From contig JAPLSQ010000062.1 of the NCBI GenBank assembly GCA_026398535.1, positions 1-50,259 of the forward strand: a DNA stretch of 50,259 bases. The letters are read 5' to 3'. This DNA is from Candidatus Sumerlaeota bacterium (GTDB taxonomy: Bacteria > Sumerlaeota > Sumerlaeia > Sumerlaeales > Sumerlaeaceae). Each line of letters starts with the position of its first letter. Position 1 is the first letter of the stretch. The translations under genes and the position numbers were made by a program. A model generated the notes under the pieces. It saw nothing but the letters and a program-made list of their open reading frames with translations. It was not told the origin of the DNA and did not search any database. Below, in pieces: positions 8,683-18,992 of this stretch.

Positions 8683-9507
8683 ATGCCCCTTTTGATCAAA
8701 ATTAAAAAGGCGGTTGCTGTTGGAGTGTTGTCTTTGGCGGCAGCCAGTTTGTGTTATGGCGCGCAGCGGCTCGGCAAGGAAATGAACCTCGAACAGCTTA
8801 CGCTCAACAGCGACTCGATTGTCATCGGCACGGTGAAGAGCAAGAAAGTCAGCGTGGTGGACAGGCATTTCGAGACGGATTATGAAATCGAGGTCAGCGA
8901 GCAGCTCAAGGGCGATGGCAAGGGCCCGGGACAGAAGTTTGTCCTGACGACCCCCGGCGGTGAAATCACGACGCCTCCGCTGGGGATGTTTGTTCAGTTG
9001 CAGACCCACATGTTCGCCGGCGAGGAAGTTGCGTTGTTCCTCAACGAAAAACCGCGCCAGATCAGTCCGGAGATGGCGGCGCAAATCCGCGGCGACACGA
9101 AACTTCTGACGACGCCGCGCGTCGTGGGCAGCTATGAGGGCAAGTTCTCGATTATCACCAGCCCCAGCGATGGGCGGAAAAAGATCATGCGTTACAGCCT
9201 GGAAAAACTCGGGTATGTGCCAAATGACAAGACGATGCAGCGCGTTCTTCGCGCCGTCGCTTCGGGCGACCTGCCGTCGACGAGCGCTCCAGTGATTGAT
9301 CTCGGCGGCGGTTTGTTCACAACGCCCCAAGGAAAGGCAATGCTCGATAAGGCAGTCAGTGAAAGCGGAACGGGCAAGATCGACCGCAAAGCCAGCGATG
9401 AACAGATCATCAACAGCCTCAAGCGCAGCAGCGCGGTTAATGTGCAGGACCTCGACGAATTCAGGTCGCAGGTGCAGACCTTCGAGAAACAGCAGAAATC
9501 GCGTTAG
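8683..9507 (+). CDS. Secreted protein of unknown function, paired with the metalloprotease
   Basis: This 274-residue protein has a signal peptide (about residues 1-26, ending LCYG-A). The segment NSDSIVIGTVKSKK, followed by an alternating beta-strand pattern with YEIEVSEQLKG and VALFLNE, resembles a common uncharacterised secreted family that often lies beside matrixin-like proteases; that association is from memory. There are no catalytic motifs that I can identify. The gene ends 83 bases before the start of the large protease gene on the same strand, so the two probably share a transcript. An inhibitor, chaperone or substrate-binding partner of the protease would fit but is not shown. Confidence 0.65.
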   Translation: MPLLIKIKKAVAVGVLSLAAASLCYGAQRLGKEMNLEQLTLNSDSIVIGTVKSKKVSVVDRHFETDYEIEVSEQLKGDGKGPGQKFVLTTPGGEITTPPLGMFVQLQTHMFAGEEVALFLNEKPRQISPEMAAQIRGDTKLLTTPRVVGSYEGKFSIITSPSDGRKKIMRYSLEKLGYVPNDKTMQRVLRAVASGDLPSTSAPVIDLGGGLFTTPQGKAMLDKAVSESGTGKIDRKASDEQIINSLKRSSAVNVQDLDEFRSQVQTFEKQQKSR

Positions 9508-9590
9508 ATGCATGAACAGCGGAGGCGCCATCCGCCGCGGCGGACGCCCCGCGCGAACACAACTCAGGACATGCGAGACGAACAAGGGCA

Positions 9591-12500
9591 ATGAATAGAC
9601 ACACGGACAAGGGAATGATTCCCGCGCGGGCATTTTCCGCGCGGGCAAGGTTTTTGGCTCAATTGCTTATCATCATTTGCGCGGCGGCATTCATGGCGCC
9701 CTGGCGCCCGGCCATGGCCGCGGAATCCATCCGTTTCCTGCGCACTGTCATCAACCGCACGGGAACATCAACCGACGACGAACTCGTGGCGACGCGCCAG
9801 CGCTGGATGCGCGAGGATTTCCCGATTCAGATGTGTTTGTATGAAACACCCTTCTTCGGCTATGTTATCGCGCCGCAGAACAATCCGACCGCGATTCCCG
9901 ACCAGTCAGTCAGGGACGCATTTGGCCGGGCGCTCCAGTCCTGGAACGATGCCGCCGGCAACGACTGCTTCAAGTTTGCCACCCAAGTGTTGCCGCCATC
10001 ATGGTTCGCCTCCCAGCTTCAGCCGTTCGGGCCCGTGACAGCGGGCCTTGACCGCGTTAATTTCATGACTTTTCAGGACCCGGTCATCGAACTGCCCGCC
10101 CCCACCGCCGGAGGCGTCATCCTGGCCGTGACCATCAACTTCTATTTTTCGCAGGATGTTGATCTGACGAATCCCGATCAATTGCCCGCCTATGTCATTG
10201 GCGTGGGATTGGCTGATTCCGTGATCGGCCTCACGCCCGGCGATCTGACGGGTTTGCTTTTGCCCAACCGCAAATATCCCGCCGGCACAATCATCGACTC
10301 TGACATCGTTTTCAACCAGCAACTCAGTCTCTGGACGCTTCCTCCGGAGGATTTTCGCGATCTCACGCCGGAACAGCGCGCCGATCTGCTCGGAATGCCT
10401 GACATCCAGGAAACCGCCGTGCACGAGCTGGGACACACGGCGGGTCTGGCGCATTGCTCCCTGCAAATGCCCACCATGACACCCATCGTCACCGCCGACA
10501 CCGATCCTTATGACCGGCGCGAGCTGGATTTCGACGACCGGCTTGCCATCAACATAAATTACAATCCGCTGTTCAGCATGCTGGGCGCATCCGGACGCGG
10601 CGCCATCAGCGGGCGCGTCATCAACGGCCGCGCCGTTGACAACGCCTCGCCTCTGGGCGCCGTGCCCGAGGTCGAGCTGACGCCGGTTTTCGTCGGACGC
10701 CCCAACGACGACGGATTCGTCAGAGCCGACGACCGGGTGGGCATCGACCAGGACACGCTGCTGTCGCACAAAATCCGCCTGTTCGCCGAAGTGCTCAACA
10801 GCCCGACCTTCAGCGCGCCGGTCGGCATCAATTCTCCTGTCACATTCGACAACCGCTATTTCATCCCCGGACTGCCGCCCTCGTCAAATCCGGTTCACGT
10901 CAACACATATAATAATATCATCCTCCCGCCCAACGACTATGCCGTCTACCTCGAACCCTACCTGGACATCGCTAACTCAAACGATATGGCGCAGATCATC
11001 TACGGTCCGCTCCCCGAGGATGTCCCCGCGGAGTTTTTCGGCGGCTCCTGCTCGTGGAGCGCGCCTGGACAGGGAAACGTTTCCGATCCCAACACGCCCA
11101 ACGACAATCTCGTGCAGGACAGCTTTCTGCAATTCGGCTACAACAGGCTCGGTCAGTTTTCACTGCGTTTTGCCGGCACACGATACCAGCTCGTTGACGA
11201 CGCGATCAATCCCACCGAGTCCTACATCACCTACCGCATCCGCCGGCCCAACGGCAGTGTGATTGACGTGCCGAATTTCCGCGGAAACGACATTGAGACG
11301 ACAGGCATGCAGGAAAGCGATCTGAACAATTTCGCCCGCAGCTACAACATCGTCGACCACGCGATCATTTCAACCGAGACGATTTCACTGGGACAATACA
11401 GCACGGTTTCAAACAACTCCCAGATGATGGTCTCCGTGCAAATCCAGAACATCACCTCGTCAAATCTCGAAGTGGGCGCGCGCTTCCTCGTGCGTCCGGT
11501 GCTCAATTCAACCAGCCAGCTCGAGTTTCTCGTCGGCAACCAGACAATTGGCGCTGAAACGTCCATTGGCGGCGGGGTGACATCGTTTCGTTATGGGCTG
11601 ACGGGAGATCCGCAGACATACGGTCTGGCCATTGTCAGCGGCCTGCCGGGATCGCCTTCGCCCGACCTCATCACATTCGCCAATTACTATAACATCAACC
11701 AGGTCGCCGCGACGAGCCCGTCGTTCTTTGATTATACGCCGAACAATTTCGACATCACCGACGCGGCCTACGCCGTGACATTCCAGCCCCGCACCATCGC
11801 GCCCGGACAGATCATCACTCTGGCGACGGCCATCGGCTTCATCTCGGAAGGGAAATATTATGACGGCCCGTTCTCTGCCGCATCGGATTCCAACGCCCAA
11901 CCGGGCGACCCCGGTTATGACGTGCCAATCTACTACAAGCGCGTTCCTGTTTTAGCCGACAGCGTGACAAGCGCCGTCAACATCCTCACCAACACCGGCC
12001 TGCGTGGCGGATTGCGCCAGGGATCGGAACCCTGCGTGGGCGCCATGGGCCCTGATGCCCCCACAAACGGCGACCGCGACAACGACGGCGTGCGCGACAA
12101 CGTGGACAACTGCCCCGACATTCCCAACACCGACCAGGCGGATATCGACGGCGACGGCATCGGCAACGCCTGCGACCAGTATATGACGCAGTTTACCGAT
12201 GTTTCACCCATCGCGCCGGGCATTGACGACCGGAAAAACGCCATCTCGCAGGTTTCACTCTACTCCTACGGCGCCGCCTTTGGCGATGTGAACAACGACG
12301 GTTATCCCGATCTCGTTCTTGCCAACGGCGTCATCATCAACGGTTCCGCGGAATCACTCCTCAACCGGATTTTCATCAACGTTCCGGCGGACCCCACGCC
12401 CCAGGAACCCGCTCCGCGGCGGCTGGTCGACATGACCTTTGGCCTCGATGCCATTCCCAACACGATCGACGACCGCATGCCGTTCGATCTCGACGCATCC

Positions 12501-15500
12501 TTTGACATCAAACTCGCGGACTTCGACAACGACGGCGACCTCGAAATGTTTGTGTCGAATTTCGCCACGCCCAGCAACAGCACGATCGGCGCGCAAAACC
12601 GCTTCTATGACAACATGGATGTCGATGATCCCGCCATCAATCCCAATCCCGACATCGACAGCTACGGGGACGGCTTCTTCAAAGATGTGACCACGTTGTG
12701 GGATCCCGGCATCCTAAATGTGGGCGCGTTCCATCCCTACCCCTATGTCAGCAGTTCCGGATCCTGGCCGCCCTCCACGGCGGGATACGATGTTTCCACG
12801 CACTCGGATGTGGGCGACATCGACGGCGATGGCGACATTGACGTCATCGTGTCGAACCAGAACTGCTTCCTCGACCTGCTCCAGCAGCGCGGCATCAACC
12901 AGCAGGACACGCTGACAGGAATGACCAAGGGCGCCGTGCCTGTGCTGAGCTCCCTTCAGTTCAGCGAGCGCGTCCTCATCAACCACACGCGCGAGCCCGT
13001 TTACTACTCGCCCGACCTCGAGCCTCCTCCGGGACGCACAACCCTTTTCGCGGACGAGACGCTCGGCGCCGACGGCATCTTTGGATGGCAGGCAAATGGC
13101 TACGGCCACGATCGTCTGCCTCCGCTCCTGCCGGAATGGTTCGGCGTGACCGACACCGTCTCCGATGACGAAATTGACTTCAGCAACTCGATGCAGGTCA
13201 CGTTGTCACATTACTTCAGCAGCAACGCTCTGAATATCGTCGTCTTCAACCAGCGCAACGGCCCCGGAACAACCGCCGAAATATCCCCGGCGGGCACGTG
13301 GGACGGCGACGACATGGTTTATGTGAACATGGATGTGAACGGCGACAACAACCCCGACGGAATCTTCTGTTGCGGCAATTACGGCGACGAGTATCTGGAT
13401 ACCGATCCCGATCCCAACACCACGCACAAGTTCCTCGAGGCGGTCAATGTCATTACGCCCGTCACCCAGTTGCACATCGGCATCCCCGACGGACTGCCCG
13501 GCGCATTTACGTCGACGGAGAGAACCTATCCGCTCGATGAAAAGATCGTCGGCAACGATCAGACCATGTGCGGCCTCGTGTTCGACAACGACTTTTCGGG
13601 GTGGAACGAGATTTTCACCTTCAACAGCAACGCCAACGGCCCGATCAACTATTACTGCAATCGAACCTATACGGTCGGATGGATGCCTGAAGCTCCGCGC
13701 GGACGCATGCAGGGCTTTGGCATGTCCATTGATTACTACACGCCCACACCTGATAATACCGGCAGATTCTTCGGTTACAGGCGCAATGTGTTGAATCCGC
13801 CCAATCCGCACGAAGGCCGCCCGCGCAGCACGGTCACGGCGGATTTCAACCTCGACGGGTTACCCGACATCTTTCTCGCGACCGACACGACCGACAACAA
13901 CGCCGATATCGGCGCGGCAAATGTGCCGCCCGGACTGAAGAGCGTGTGGCAGAACCGCGACATCATCTACTCCGGCTGGCCCGTCGGCACATTTGACAAC
14001 TGGCTGTTCCTGCGCGACGGATTCACTTCCAGCGCCATCACCAACGAGTCGCGCCAGTATTCCGTCTATGTCGCAACGGATGACTTCGACCTCGATGGCG
14101 ACAATGACGTGTTTGCCGCCAACGCCGGCACACCCGCCAACTTCTACCGCAACAACAAACGCGCGGCGGGCGTCGGCCCCACGCTGCCCGGACGCGGAAA
14201 ACCCTATTACTCAAGCTGGCGCGAACGGTTTGACACCCCCCTGTTCGTTGACGGCACTAATTATCTTCTGCCTCTGTATTACATGGAATCAGCCAGCATC
14301 GCATGGCCCTTAGGCTTCTATTTTGCCAATGTGACCCTTGCCGCGGCAATGGCTGACATGAACCGCGACGGCCGGCTCGACCTTGTCTTCGCCAACGGCG
14401 GCATGTACACGCCGCAGGGCGAGATCCCCATACTTTACAAGAACAATGGAAAGATGCTCAACATGGGCGAGCATGTGTTCACGCCGGCCGCAAGCCCCTA
14501 TACGGCGCCCATGCTGACTTCCGATCTGGCTGCCATGCCCTTCCTGTCAGCCACCCCGTCGCCGGCATACGATGTCAAGTTCGTCGACATCAATGACGAC
14601 GGAGCGCCCGACATCATCTTCACGAACAACGGCTCGCCGCCGCGCATCTTCATGAACACGGACGACAACAATCCGTTGGTGAACAAAAACCCCGATCCTG
14701 ACGGATTGCCCGACGGCATCTTTAAAGAGGAGCCGGACCGCGTGCCGCCGTTCATCGACGCAAAACGCTACATCTCGCGGCGCATGGCCGTCGGCGATGT
14801 GGACGGCGACGGACACCCCGACATCGTGATCGCCAACGGCACGCAGAACGAAGGCGGACCGAATGTGCTCCTCATCAACCGCCAGAAACCCGCCACAACC
14901 GAGTGGGGCTATTTCATCGACGACACGGACAACCGTCTGCCCGTCTGCCAGTATCTGAACATCAGCGGAAATCCAGCCGGCAGCGGACCAGTCATCGACG
15001 ACACGAACGACGTGACACTGACCGACCTCGACAACGACGGCGATCTCGACATCGTCTTCGTCAACCGCAAGCAATACAGCACCGACCCGCGTCCGAATTT
15101 CTACCCGTATTGCCGTCTGCTGCTCAACGACGGCACGGGGCATTTCACGGAGATTCTGGACCAGCAGGCCGTTCCGGGCAATTGGCCCGTGCGCATTTCG
15201 CCATCGGCGGTCTATCCCGGCCGCTGGCCGATGTATGGCCGGCAGATTGACGGACAAGGCGTGCTTGTGGGCGATTTCGCCGGGCGCGGCGAACCCACTG
15301 AGGATATCAACGGCAACAGCACGGTCATCCTCGGCCCGGGCGCCTACAACATGATCGAGCAAACCGAGGACCTCAACGGCAACGGCGTCATCGATTATGA
15401 AGACCTCAACCACAACGGACGCCACGACGCCAACTACGATCTCGTCATCCTCACGGGCGACACCGACACCAGCAATATCATGCTGATGAACCATGACGTG

Positions 15501-16367
15501 GATACCGCCTCGGCAAATCCGAATCCTGACGCGGATGCATTCGGCGACGCCTTCTTCGTCGACGAGACAGAACAGAGGCTGCCGATCGGGGTCAAGTTCC
15601 CGACTTACGGCGGCGACGTGGGCGACGTGAACAACGACGGCCTGCTCGACATCGTGCTGGCCATCGACACGCATGTGACCAATGCGCCGCCCGCGATGAA
15701 AATCCCCGCGCAACTGCTCATCAACACGACACCCGCCGACGCGCCGTTCTCCGACAACATCAAGTTCGTCGACTGCACGGATTCCAGCACAAGCCCGACG
15801 TCGGGCGAACTGCCCGTGCTCAAGACGCAGCTTGCCATTGCTCACTCGGCCAATTTCCCCGGAAACGCCCACAACATCCGGCTGGCCGATGTGGACAACG
15901 ACGGCGACCTTGACATGATCATCTGCCAGACGGGCCGCGGCGAGCAGTTCCCCATGAGCGGCTGGCACAACAACATTCTGCTCAACATGTCCAACCCCGC
16001 GAATTTCAACTCGCACAAGGTGCTTTCCGTGCGCGATCCGGGAAGCCCCATCCTGAGCTCCATAACGCCCGGCGCCGCATCGCAGGGAGAGACGGCCATG
16101 ATCACCATCTTTGGCAAGAACTTTCAAGGCAACCTCGCCGTGGACTTCGGCGAAGGCGTGAGCGTGACCGTTCCGCCAAGAGTGGTCATGGGCCAGTACA
16201 TCTATGTGGCCATCAAGGTCGACACGAAGGCCAAACTGGGGCCGCGCACCGTCATCGTGACCAATCCTGACGGCACAAAGGCGCTCAGCAACAACCGCAC
16301 TTTCAACATTCTGCCCGTCGGCTCAACCGGCACGGCGGTGGGGCCTGAATGGCCGATTTACGAGTAA
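9591..16367 (+). CDS. Giant secreted matrixin-type metalloprotease with FG-GAP repeats
   Basis: The 2258-residue protein has a signal peptide (to about residue 44, PAMA-AE). A zincin domain carries HELGHTAGLAH at 278-288, the H-E-x2-H-x5-H motif of metzincins. A thrombospondin type 3-like calcium segment (DNDGVRDNVDNCPD, about 828-870) follows. From about 870 to 2140 there are many FG-GAP/VCBS-like repeats of the kind DxNxDGxxD (DVNNDGYPDLV, DIDGDGDIDVIV, DLDNDGDLDIVF), expected to bind calcium and form beta-propellers. An IPT/TIG domain (about 2150-2240) ends the protein. No sortase or PEP-CTERM signal is seen. Likely role: extracellular proteolysis or adhesion. Function beyond the protease motif is inference. 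Confidence 0.85.
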   Translation: MNRHTDKGMIPARAFSARARFLAQLLIIICAAAFMAPWRPAMAAESIRFLRTVINRTGTSTDDELVATRQRWMREDFPIQMCLYETPFFGYVIAPQNNPTAIPDQSVRDAFGRALQSWNDAAGNDCFKFATQVLPPSWFASQLQPFGPVTAGLDRVNFMTFQDPVIELPAPTAGGVILAVTINFYFSQDVDLTNPDQLPAYVIGVGLADSVIGLTPGDLTGLLLPNRKYPAGTIIDSDIVFNQQLSLWTLPPEDFRDLTPEQRADLLGMPDIQETAVHELGHTAGLAHCSLQMPTMTPIVTADTDPYDRRELDFDDRLAININYNPLFSMLGASGRGAISGRVINGRAVDNASPLGAVPEVELTPVFVGRPNDDGFVRADDRVGIDQDTLLSHKIRLFAEVLNSPTFSAPVGINSPVTFDNRYFIPGLPPSSNPVHVNTYNNIILPPNDYAVYLEPYLDIANSNDMAQIIYGPLPEDVPAEFFGGSCSWSAPGQGNVSDPNTPNDNLVQDSFLQFGYNRLGQFSLRFAGTRYQLVDDAINPTESYITYRIRRPNGSVIDVPNFRGNDIETTGMQESDLNNFARSYNIVDHAIISTETISLGQYSTVSNNSQMMVSVQIQNITSSNLEVGARFLVRPVLNSTSQLEFLVGNQTIGAETSIGGGVTSFRYGLTGDPQTYGLAIVSGLPGSPSPDLITFANYYNINQVAATSPSFFDYTPNNFDITDAAYAVTFQPRTIAPGQIITLATAIGFISEGKYYDGPFSAASDSNAQPGDPGYDVPIYYKRVPVLADSVTSAVNILTNTGLRGGLRQGSEPCVGAMGPDAPTNGDRDNDGVRDNVDNCPDIPNTDQADIDGDGIGNACDQYMTQFTDVSPIAPGIDDRKNAISQVSLYSYGAAFGDVNNDGYPDLVLANGVIINGSAESLLNRIFINVPADPTPQEPAPRRLVDMTFGLDAIPNTIDDRMPFDLDASFDIKLADFDNDGDLEMFVSNFATPSNSTIGAQNRFYDNMDVDDPAINPNPDIDSYGDGFFKDVTTLWDPGILNVGAFHPYPYVSSSGSWPPSTAGYDVSTHSDVGDIDGDGDIDVIVSNQNCFLDLLQQRGINQQDTLTGMTKGAVPVLSSLQFSERVLINHTREPVYYSPDLEPPPGRTTLFADETLGADGIFGWQANGYGHDRLPPLLPEWFGVTDTVSDDEIDFSNSMQVTLSHYFSSNALNIVVFNQRNGPGTTAEISPAGTWDGDDMVYVNMDVNGDNNPDGIFCCGNYGDEYLDTDPDPNTTHKFLEAVNVITPVTQLHIGIPDGLPGAFTSTERTYPLDEKIVGNDQTMCGLVFDNDFSGWNEIFTFNSNANGPINYYCNRTYTVGWMPEAPRGRMQGFGMSIDYYTPTPDNTGRFFGYRRNVLNPPNPHEGRPRSTVTADFNLDGLPDIFLATDTTDNNADIGAANVPPGLKSVWQNRDIIYSGWPVGTFDNWLFLRDGFTSSAITNESRQYSVYVATDDFDLDGDNDVFAANAGTPANFYRNNKRAAGVGPTLPGRGKPYYSSWRERFDTPLFVDGTNYLLPLYYMESASIAWPLGFYFANVTLAAAMADMNRDGRLDLVFANGGMYTPQGEIPILYKNNGKMLNMGEHVFTPAASPYTAPMLTSDLAAMPFLSATPSPAYDVKFVDINDDGAPDIIFTNNGSPPRIFMNTDDNNPLVNKNPDPDGLPDGIFKEEPDRVPPFIDAKRYISRRMAVGDVDGDGHPDIVIANGTQNEGGPNVLLINRQKPATTEWGYFIDDTDNRLPVCQYLNISGNPAGSGPVIDDTNDVTLTDLDNDGDLDIVFVNRKQYSTDPRPNFYPYCRLLLNDGTGHFTEILDQQAVPGNWPVRISPSAVYPGRWPMYGRQIDGQGVLVGDFAGRGEPTEDINGNSTVILGPGAYNMIEQTEDLNGNGVIDYEDLNHNGRHDANYDLVILTGDTDTSNIMLMNHDVDTASANPNPDADAFGDAFFVDETEQRLPIGVKFPTYGGDVGDVNNDGLLDIVLAIDTHVTNAPPAMKIPAQLLINTTPADAPFSDNIKFVDCTDSSTSPTSGELPVLKTQLAIAHSANFPGNAHNIRLADVDNDGDLDMIICQTGRGEQFPMSGWHNNILLNMSNPANFNSHKVLSVRDPGSPILSSITPGAASQGETAMITIFGKNFQGNLAVDFGEGVSVTVPPRVVMGQYIYVAIKVDTKAKLGPRTVIVTNPDGTKALSNNRTFNILPVGSTGTAVGPEWPIYE

Positions 16368-16385
16368 TGAAATAGAATGGACTGA

Positions 16386-16414
16386 CAGCCGGAAGACGAT
16401 GCCGGTCCTGTTTT
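16386..16414 (+). terminator. Weak candidate terminator after the giant protease
   Basis: CAGCCGG and CCGGTCCTG can form an imperfect stem with a two-base bulge, followed by TTTT. It lies in the convergent gap between the protease gene and the alcohol dehydrogenase gene. Confidence 0.3.
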
Positions 16415-16484
16415 CCGCGTTTTTCCACGGATTTAGTGGAGAATGGTTTTCCAGGACGCCCACGGAAGAAACTTGAGCCTGAGG

Positions 16485-17642
16485 TCACACAACGGCTTGT
16501 TGCAGCATCGTGGTCATTTCCACATCGGTCAGCGCGGCGGGATTGGACTTGAAGCTGCTGGAGCCGCGGGCTTTGTCAATGATTGCGGGGATATCATCGA
16601 TGGTGATGCCGTAAGCAGAAAGGGCGGGTGTTTTCAGCGCGGCGCACAGTTCGCGGAGCCGCGCGATGGCATCGGAGGCGCGCGCGTCACGTGAACCGCA
16701 AAGAATGCGCGCGGCCTCGTCGTAACGTTCGAGGGCGCGCGGATTCTGCTGGCGCGACTCCAGGGCGCGGATGTTTGCTTCGACTGCGAAAGGCAGCATC
16801 CGCCCGCACACGGCGCCATGGGGCGCGGGAAACATGCCGCCGATCGGACCGGCAAATGCGTGGACAACGCCAAGCCCGGCATTGGCAAGCGCGAGACCGC
16901 TGAACATGCTGGCAAGCGCCATATCCTCGCGCGCGGCGGCGTCCGAGCCGGCCTCATATGCGCGCCTCAGCGAGCGCGCCGCGCGGCGCAGCCCCTCGCG
17001 GCAAATGCCGTCGGTCATAGGATTGGCCCTGATGCACACAAACGCTTCAAGCAACTGGGTAAGCGCGTCGAGACCGGCTGATGCCGTCAGAACGGGCGGA
17101 TTCGTATGCGTGAGTTCGGGATCGACAATGGCCACGCGCGGCAGCAGGAGCGTGTCGCGCATGCTGACCTTGATCCGATGTTCCGGCGAGGCGATCACGG
17201 CGTTGCGCGTGACCTCTGAGCCGGTGCCGGCTGTTGTCGGCGCGGCGATGAACGGCGCGGGGGCCCGCGTGATCCGGCGCCCGCCGCCAATGACTTCCAG
17301 GTAGTCCATCAGCGCGCCGTCGTTGGCGAGCATCGCCGCGACGACCTTGGCCATGTCGATCACGCTGCCGCCGCCCAAACCAACGATAACATCACTGTTG
17401 AAGTCGCGCGCCTGCCGGATGCCCTCTTCCGCCAGCGCGATGTCCGGCTCGGCGGCAACCGCGAAGATGCGCGTCTCGATGCCGCATTGCTTCAGTCCGC
17501 TGATGATCTGTTCATGGCGCGCCGGATGGCTGCCGGTGAGGACCAGCGCGCGCCGGCCCATTCCGGCCGTAACAGGCGCGATCTCGCGCGCCGCGCCCGG
17601 GCCAAAAATGATGCGCCCCGCTGTCGCGAATTCAAAGTTAAT
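16485..17642 (-). CDS. Iron-containing (type III) alcohol dehydrogenase, apparent ATT start
   Basis: The protein is an NAD(P)-dependent iron-type alcohol dehydrogenase, with GGGSVIDMAK as the nucleotide loop and ligands in DALTQ, VHAFAGPIGG and APHGAVCG. One usual His of the DALTH motif is Gln, as in some relatives. The first ATG (17561) would cut off FEFATAGRIIFGPGA, a strongly conserved N-terminus. Upstream in frame there is no ATG, GTG or TTG before a stop. An ATT at 17642-17640 has GGGAG 7 bases before it and gives 385 residues, the normal family length. I therefore take ATT as the start. It stands alone, convergent with the giant protease; its alcohol substrate is unknown. Confidence 0.82.
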   Translation of the reverse strand: MNFEFATAGRIIFGPGAAREIAPVTAGMGRRALVLTGSHPARHEQIISGLKQCGIETRIFAVAAEPDIALAEEGIRQARDFNSDVIVGLGGGSVIDMAKVVAAMLANDGALMDYLEVIGGGRRITRAPAPFIAAPTTAGTGSEVTRNAVIASPEHRIKVSMRDTLLLPRVAIVDPELTHTNPPVLTASAGLDALTQLLEAFVCIRANPMTDGICREGLRRAARSLRRAYEAGSDAAAREDMALASMFSGLALANAGLGVVHAFAGPIGGMFPAPHGAVCGRMLPFAVEANIRALESRQQNPRALERYDEAARILCGSRDARASDAIARLRELCAALKTPALSAYGITIDDIPAIIDKARGSSSFKSNPAALTDVEMTTMLQQAVV

Positions 17643-17917
17643 TTGAAGGCTCCCGCTTGTATGGCATGATGGCGAACATCATTCGTTATGCATTTTGGTA
17701 TTCCTGAAAACGGTTATTCATGGCGGGACTTTGAGTCAATGAAGCAAGCAACCGTGACGTCGCTGATTCTGATGTTTATCCCGTGTCATTTGGGAGCGCG
17801 CAAGCCGCCGCGGCGAATCTCTGCTTTGCCTGAAAAAGTTTCTTGGCAGAGGTTATTGAATGATGGTTATTGCATCTCGAAATAACATGAATATGGAATC
17901 AGGGACGCGGACTTGAC

Positions 17918-18943
17918 ATGGTTGATCCTGAACTCGAACGGCAATATTCAGACTGCAAGGAGCTGATGGCTCTTTGGCTCGAATTCCACGATTTCTTCGT
18001 GATGGGCGTCAAAGGCGACAACATCACGCACGACAAAGAGGAGCAATTCCTCGAAATCAAGAGCAAGATAGCCATGCTTCACGACAGCTTCATAGAGGCC
18101 ATCACTCACGATCAGAACATCGGCCAGGAAGTGCTCAACGTCGTCATGCGCACCATCACGCTCAAGCACCTCTCGCGCCAGAACGAGGCCGACAAGCGCA
18201 AGATGGAGATCGAGTGGCACGAGAGCTATCTGTTGCTTAATGAAACCATCGGCACGCTCGAGGACAAGCGCGTCGAACTGTCGCATGTCAACGAAACCCA
18301 GTACAAAACCAAGCAGGCGCTCGGCCACATGCGCCAGCGCCTTTCGTCCGTCCTGTCCAGCGGTTATTTCAAAATGGGCATTACGACCGTCATTGTGCTG
18401 ACCGCCACGGTCGGCGTCCAGGTGTCGGGCCTTTACGATTATAACGATCTCGGCAAGATCGAGGCGCTCTACCAGCCGTATCGCATCGTCAAAGGGATGT
18501 GGCACTCCTTCGATCCCAACAGCCCATGGCCCAGCATCGGCGTCATCCCGCGCCGCTCCTTCACGGCGAAATCCAACAAGCAATGGGGCGACTGCGTGAT
18601 CACAAACGAAACGCGCGAACCATTCCTCAAGCGTCCCGACATGGCATCCGTGAACAAAAAGTTCACCCCGTCCGCCGTCCTCTACCAGAAGGAGGTCGTC
18701 AAACTCAAGGACGGCAGCGGACAGGTGGAAATCCACACCTTCCTTATGCCCACCGCCAACGAGGCGGGCGACGTCAAGAGCACATGGAAAAACGCCTATG
18801 ACAAGCTGCCGGCGGACTTCAGGGCCAAAATGCCGCTCTATGCCATTCAGGACAGCAACACCCTCAACGGTGTTGTTTTTATCACCAGCGACAACGGCGA
18901 TCTTGCCAACGATATCAATGTGAATGTCTACGGGGGGATGTGA
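17918..18943 (+). CDS. Membrane protein of unknown function with N-terminal coiled coil
   Basis: I do not recognise this 341-residue protein. It has a charged helical N-terminal part (about 1-145, coiled-coil-like from 85 to 145), one membrane segment (about 152-171, GITTVIVLTATVGVQV) and a C-terminal globular part of about 170 residues. There is no signal peptide, so the likely topology is N-inside with the C-terminal domain outside. The start at 17918 has only a weak upstream AGGGA. rsmE follows 49 bases downstream and may be co-transcribed. The gap before it (17643-17917) holds no gene I can support. Confidence 0.6.
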   Translation: MVDPELERQYSDCKELMALWLEFHDFFVMGVKGDNITHDKEEQFLEIKSKIAMLHDSFIEAITHDQNIGQEVLNVVMRTITLKHLSRQNEADKRKMEIEWHESYLLLNETIGTLEDKRVELSHVNETQYKTKQALGHMRQRLSSVLSSGYFKMGITTVIVLTATVGVQVSGLYDYNDLGKIEALYQPYRIVKGMWHSFDPNSPWPSIGVIPRRSFTAKSNKQWGDCVITNETREPFLKRPDMASVNKKFTPSAVLYQKEVVKLKDGSGQVEIHTFLMPTANEAGDVKSTWKNAYDKLPADFRAKMPLYAIQDSNTLNGVVFITSDNGDLANDINVNVYGGM

Positions 18944-18992
18944 TGTTCCGGGACTTTCATGAGCGTCCCTTGCGTCCTTCGTGGTGAAATAG

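Noticed and set aside
12072..16000. DNA-level tandem repeat in the FG-GAP region
   Set aside because: The repeats are at protein-motif level (DxNxDGxxD) with varied DNA and spacing, not a DNA tandem array.
14547..16127. 526-codon open frame on the minus strand inside the giant protease gene
   Set aside because: It is a shadow of the repetitive D/N/G-rich coding strand: Val/Arg/Asp-rich, no domain, and the plus strand has clear repeats. The same applies to long antisense frames at 1657-3099, 31843-33462, 42123-43598 and 47574-48683.
17688..17885. 65-codon plus-strand ORF between the dehydrogenase and the membrane-protein gene
   Set aside because: No ribosome site, no family-like sequence, and the region is probably divergent promoter DNA.
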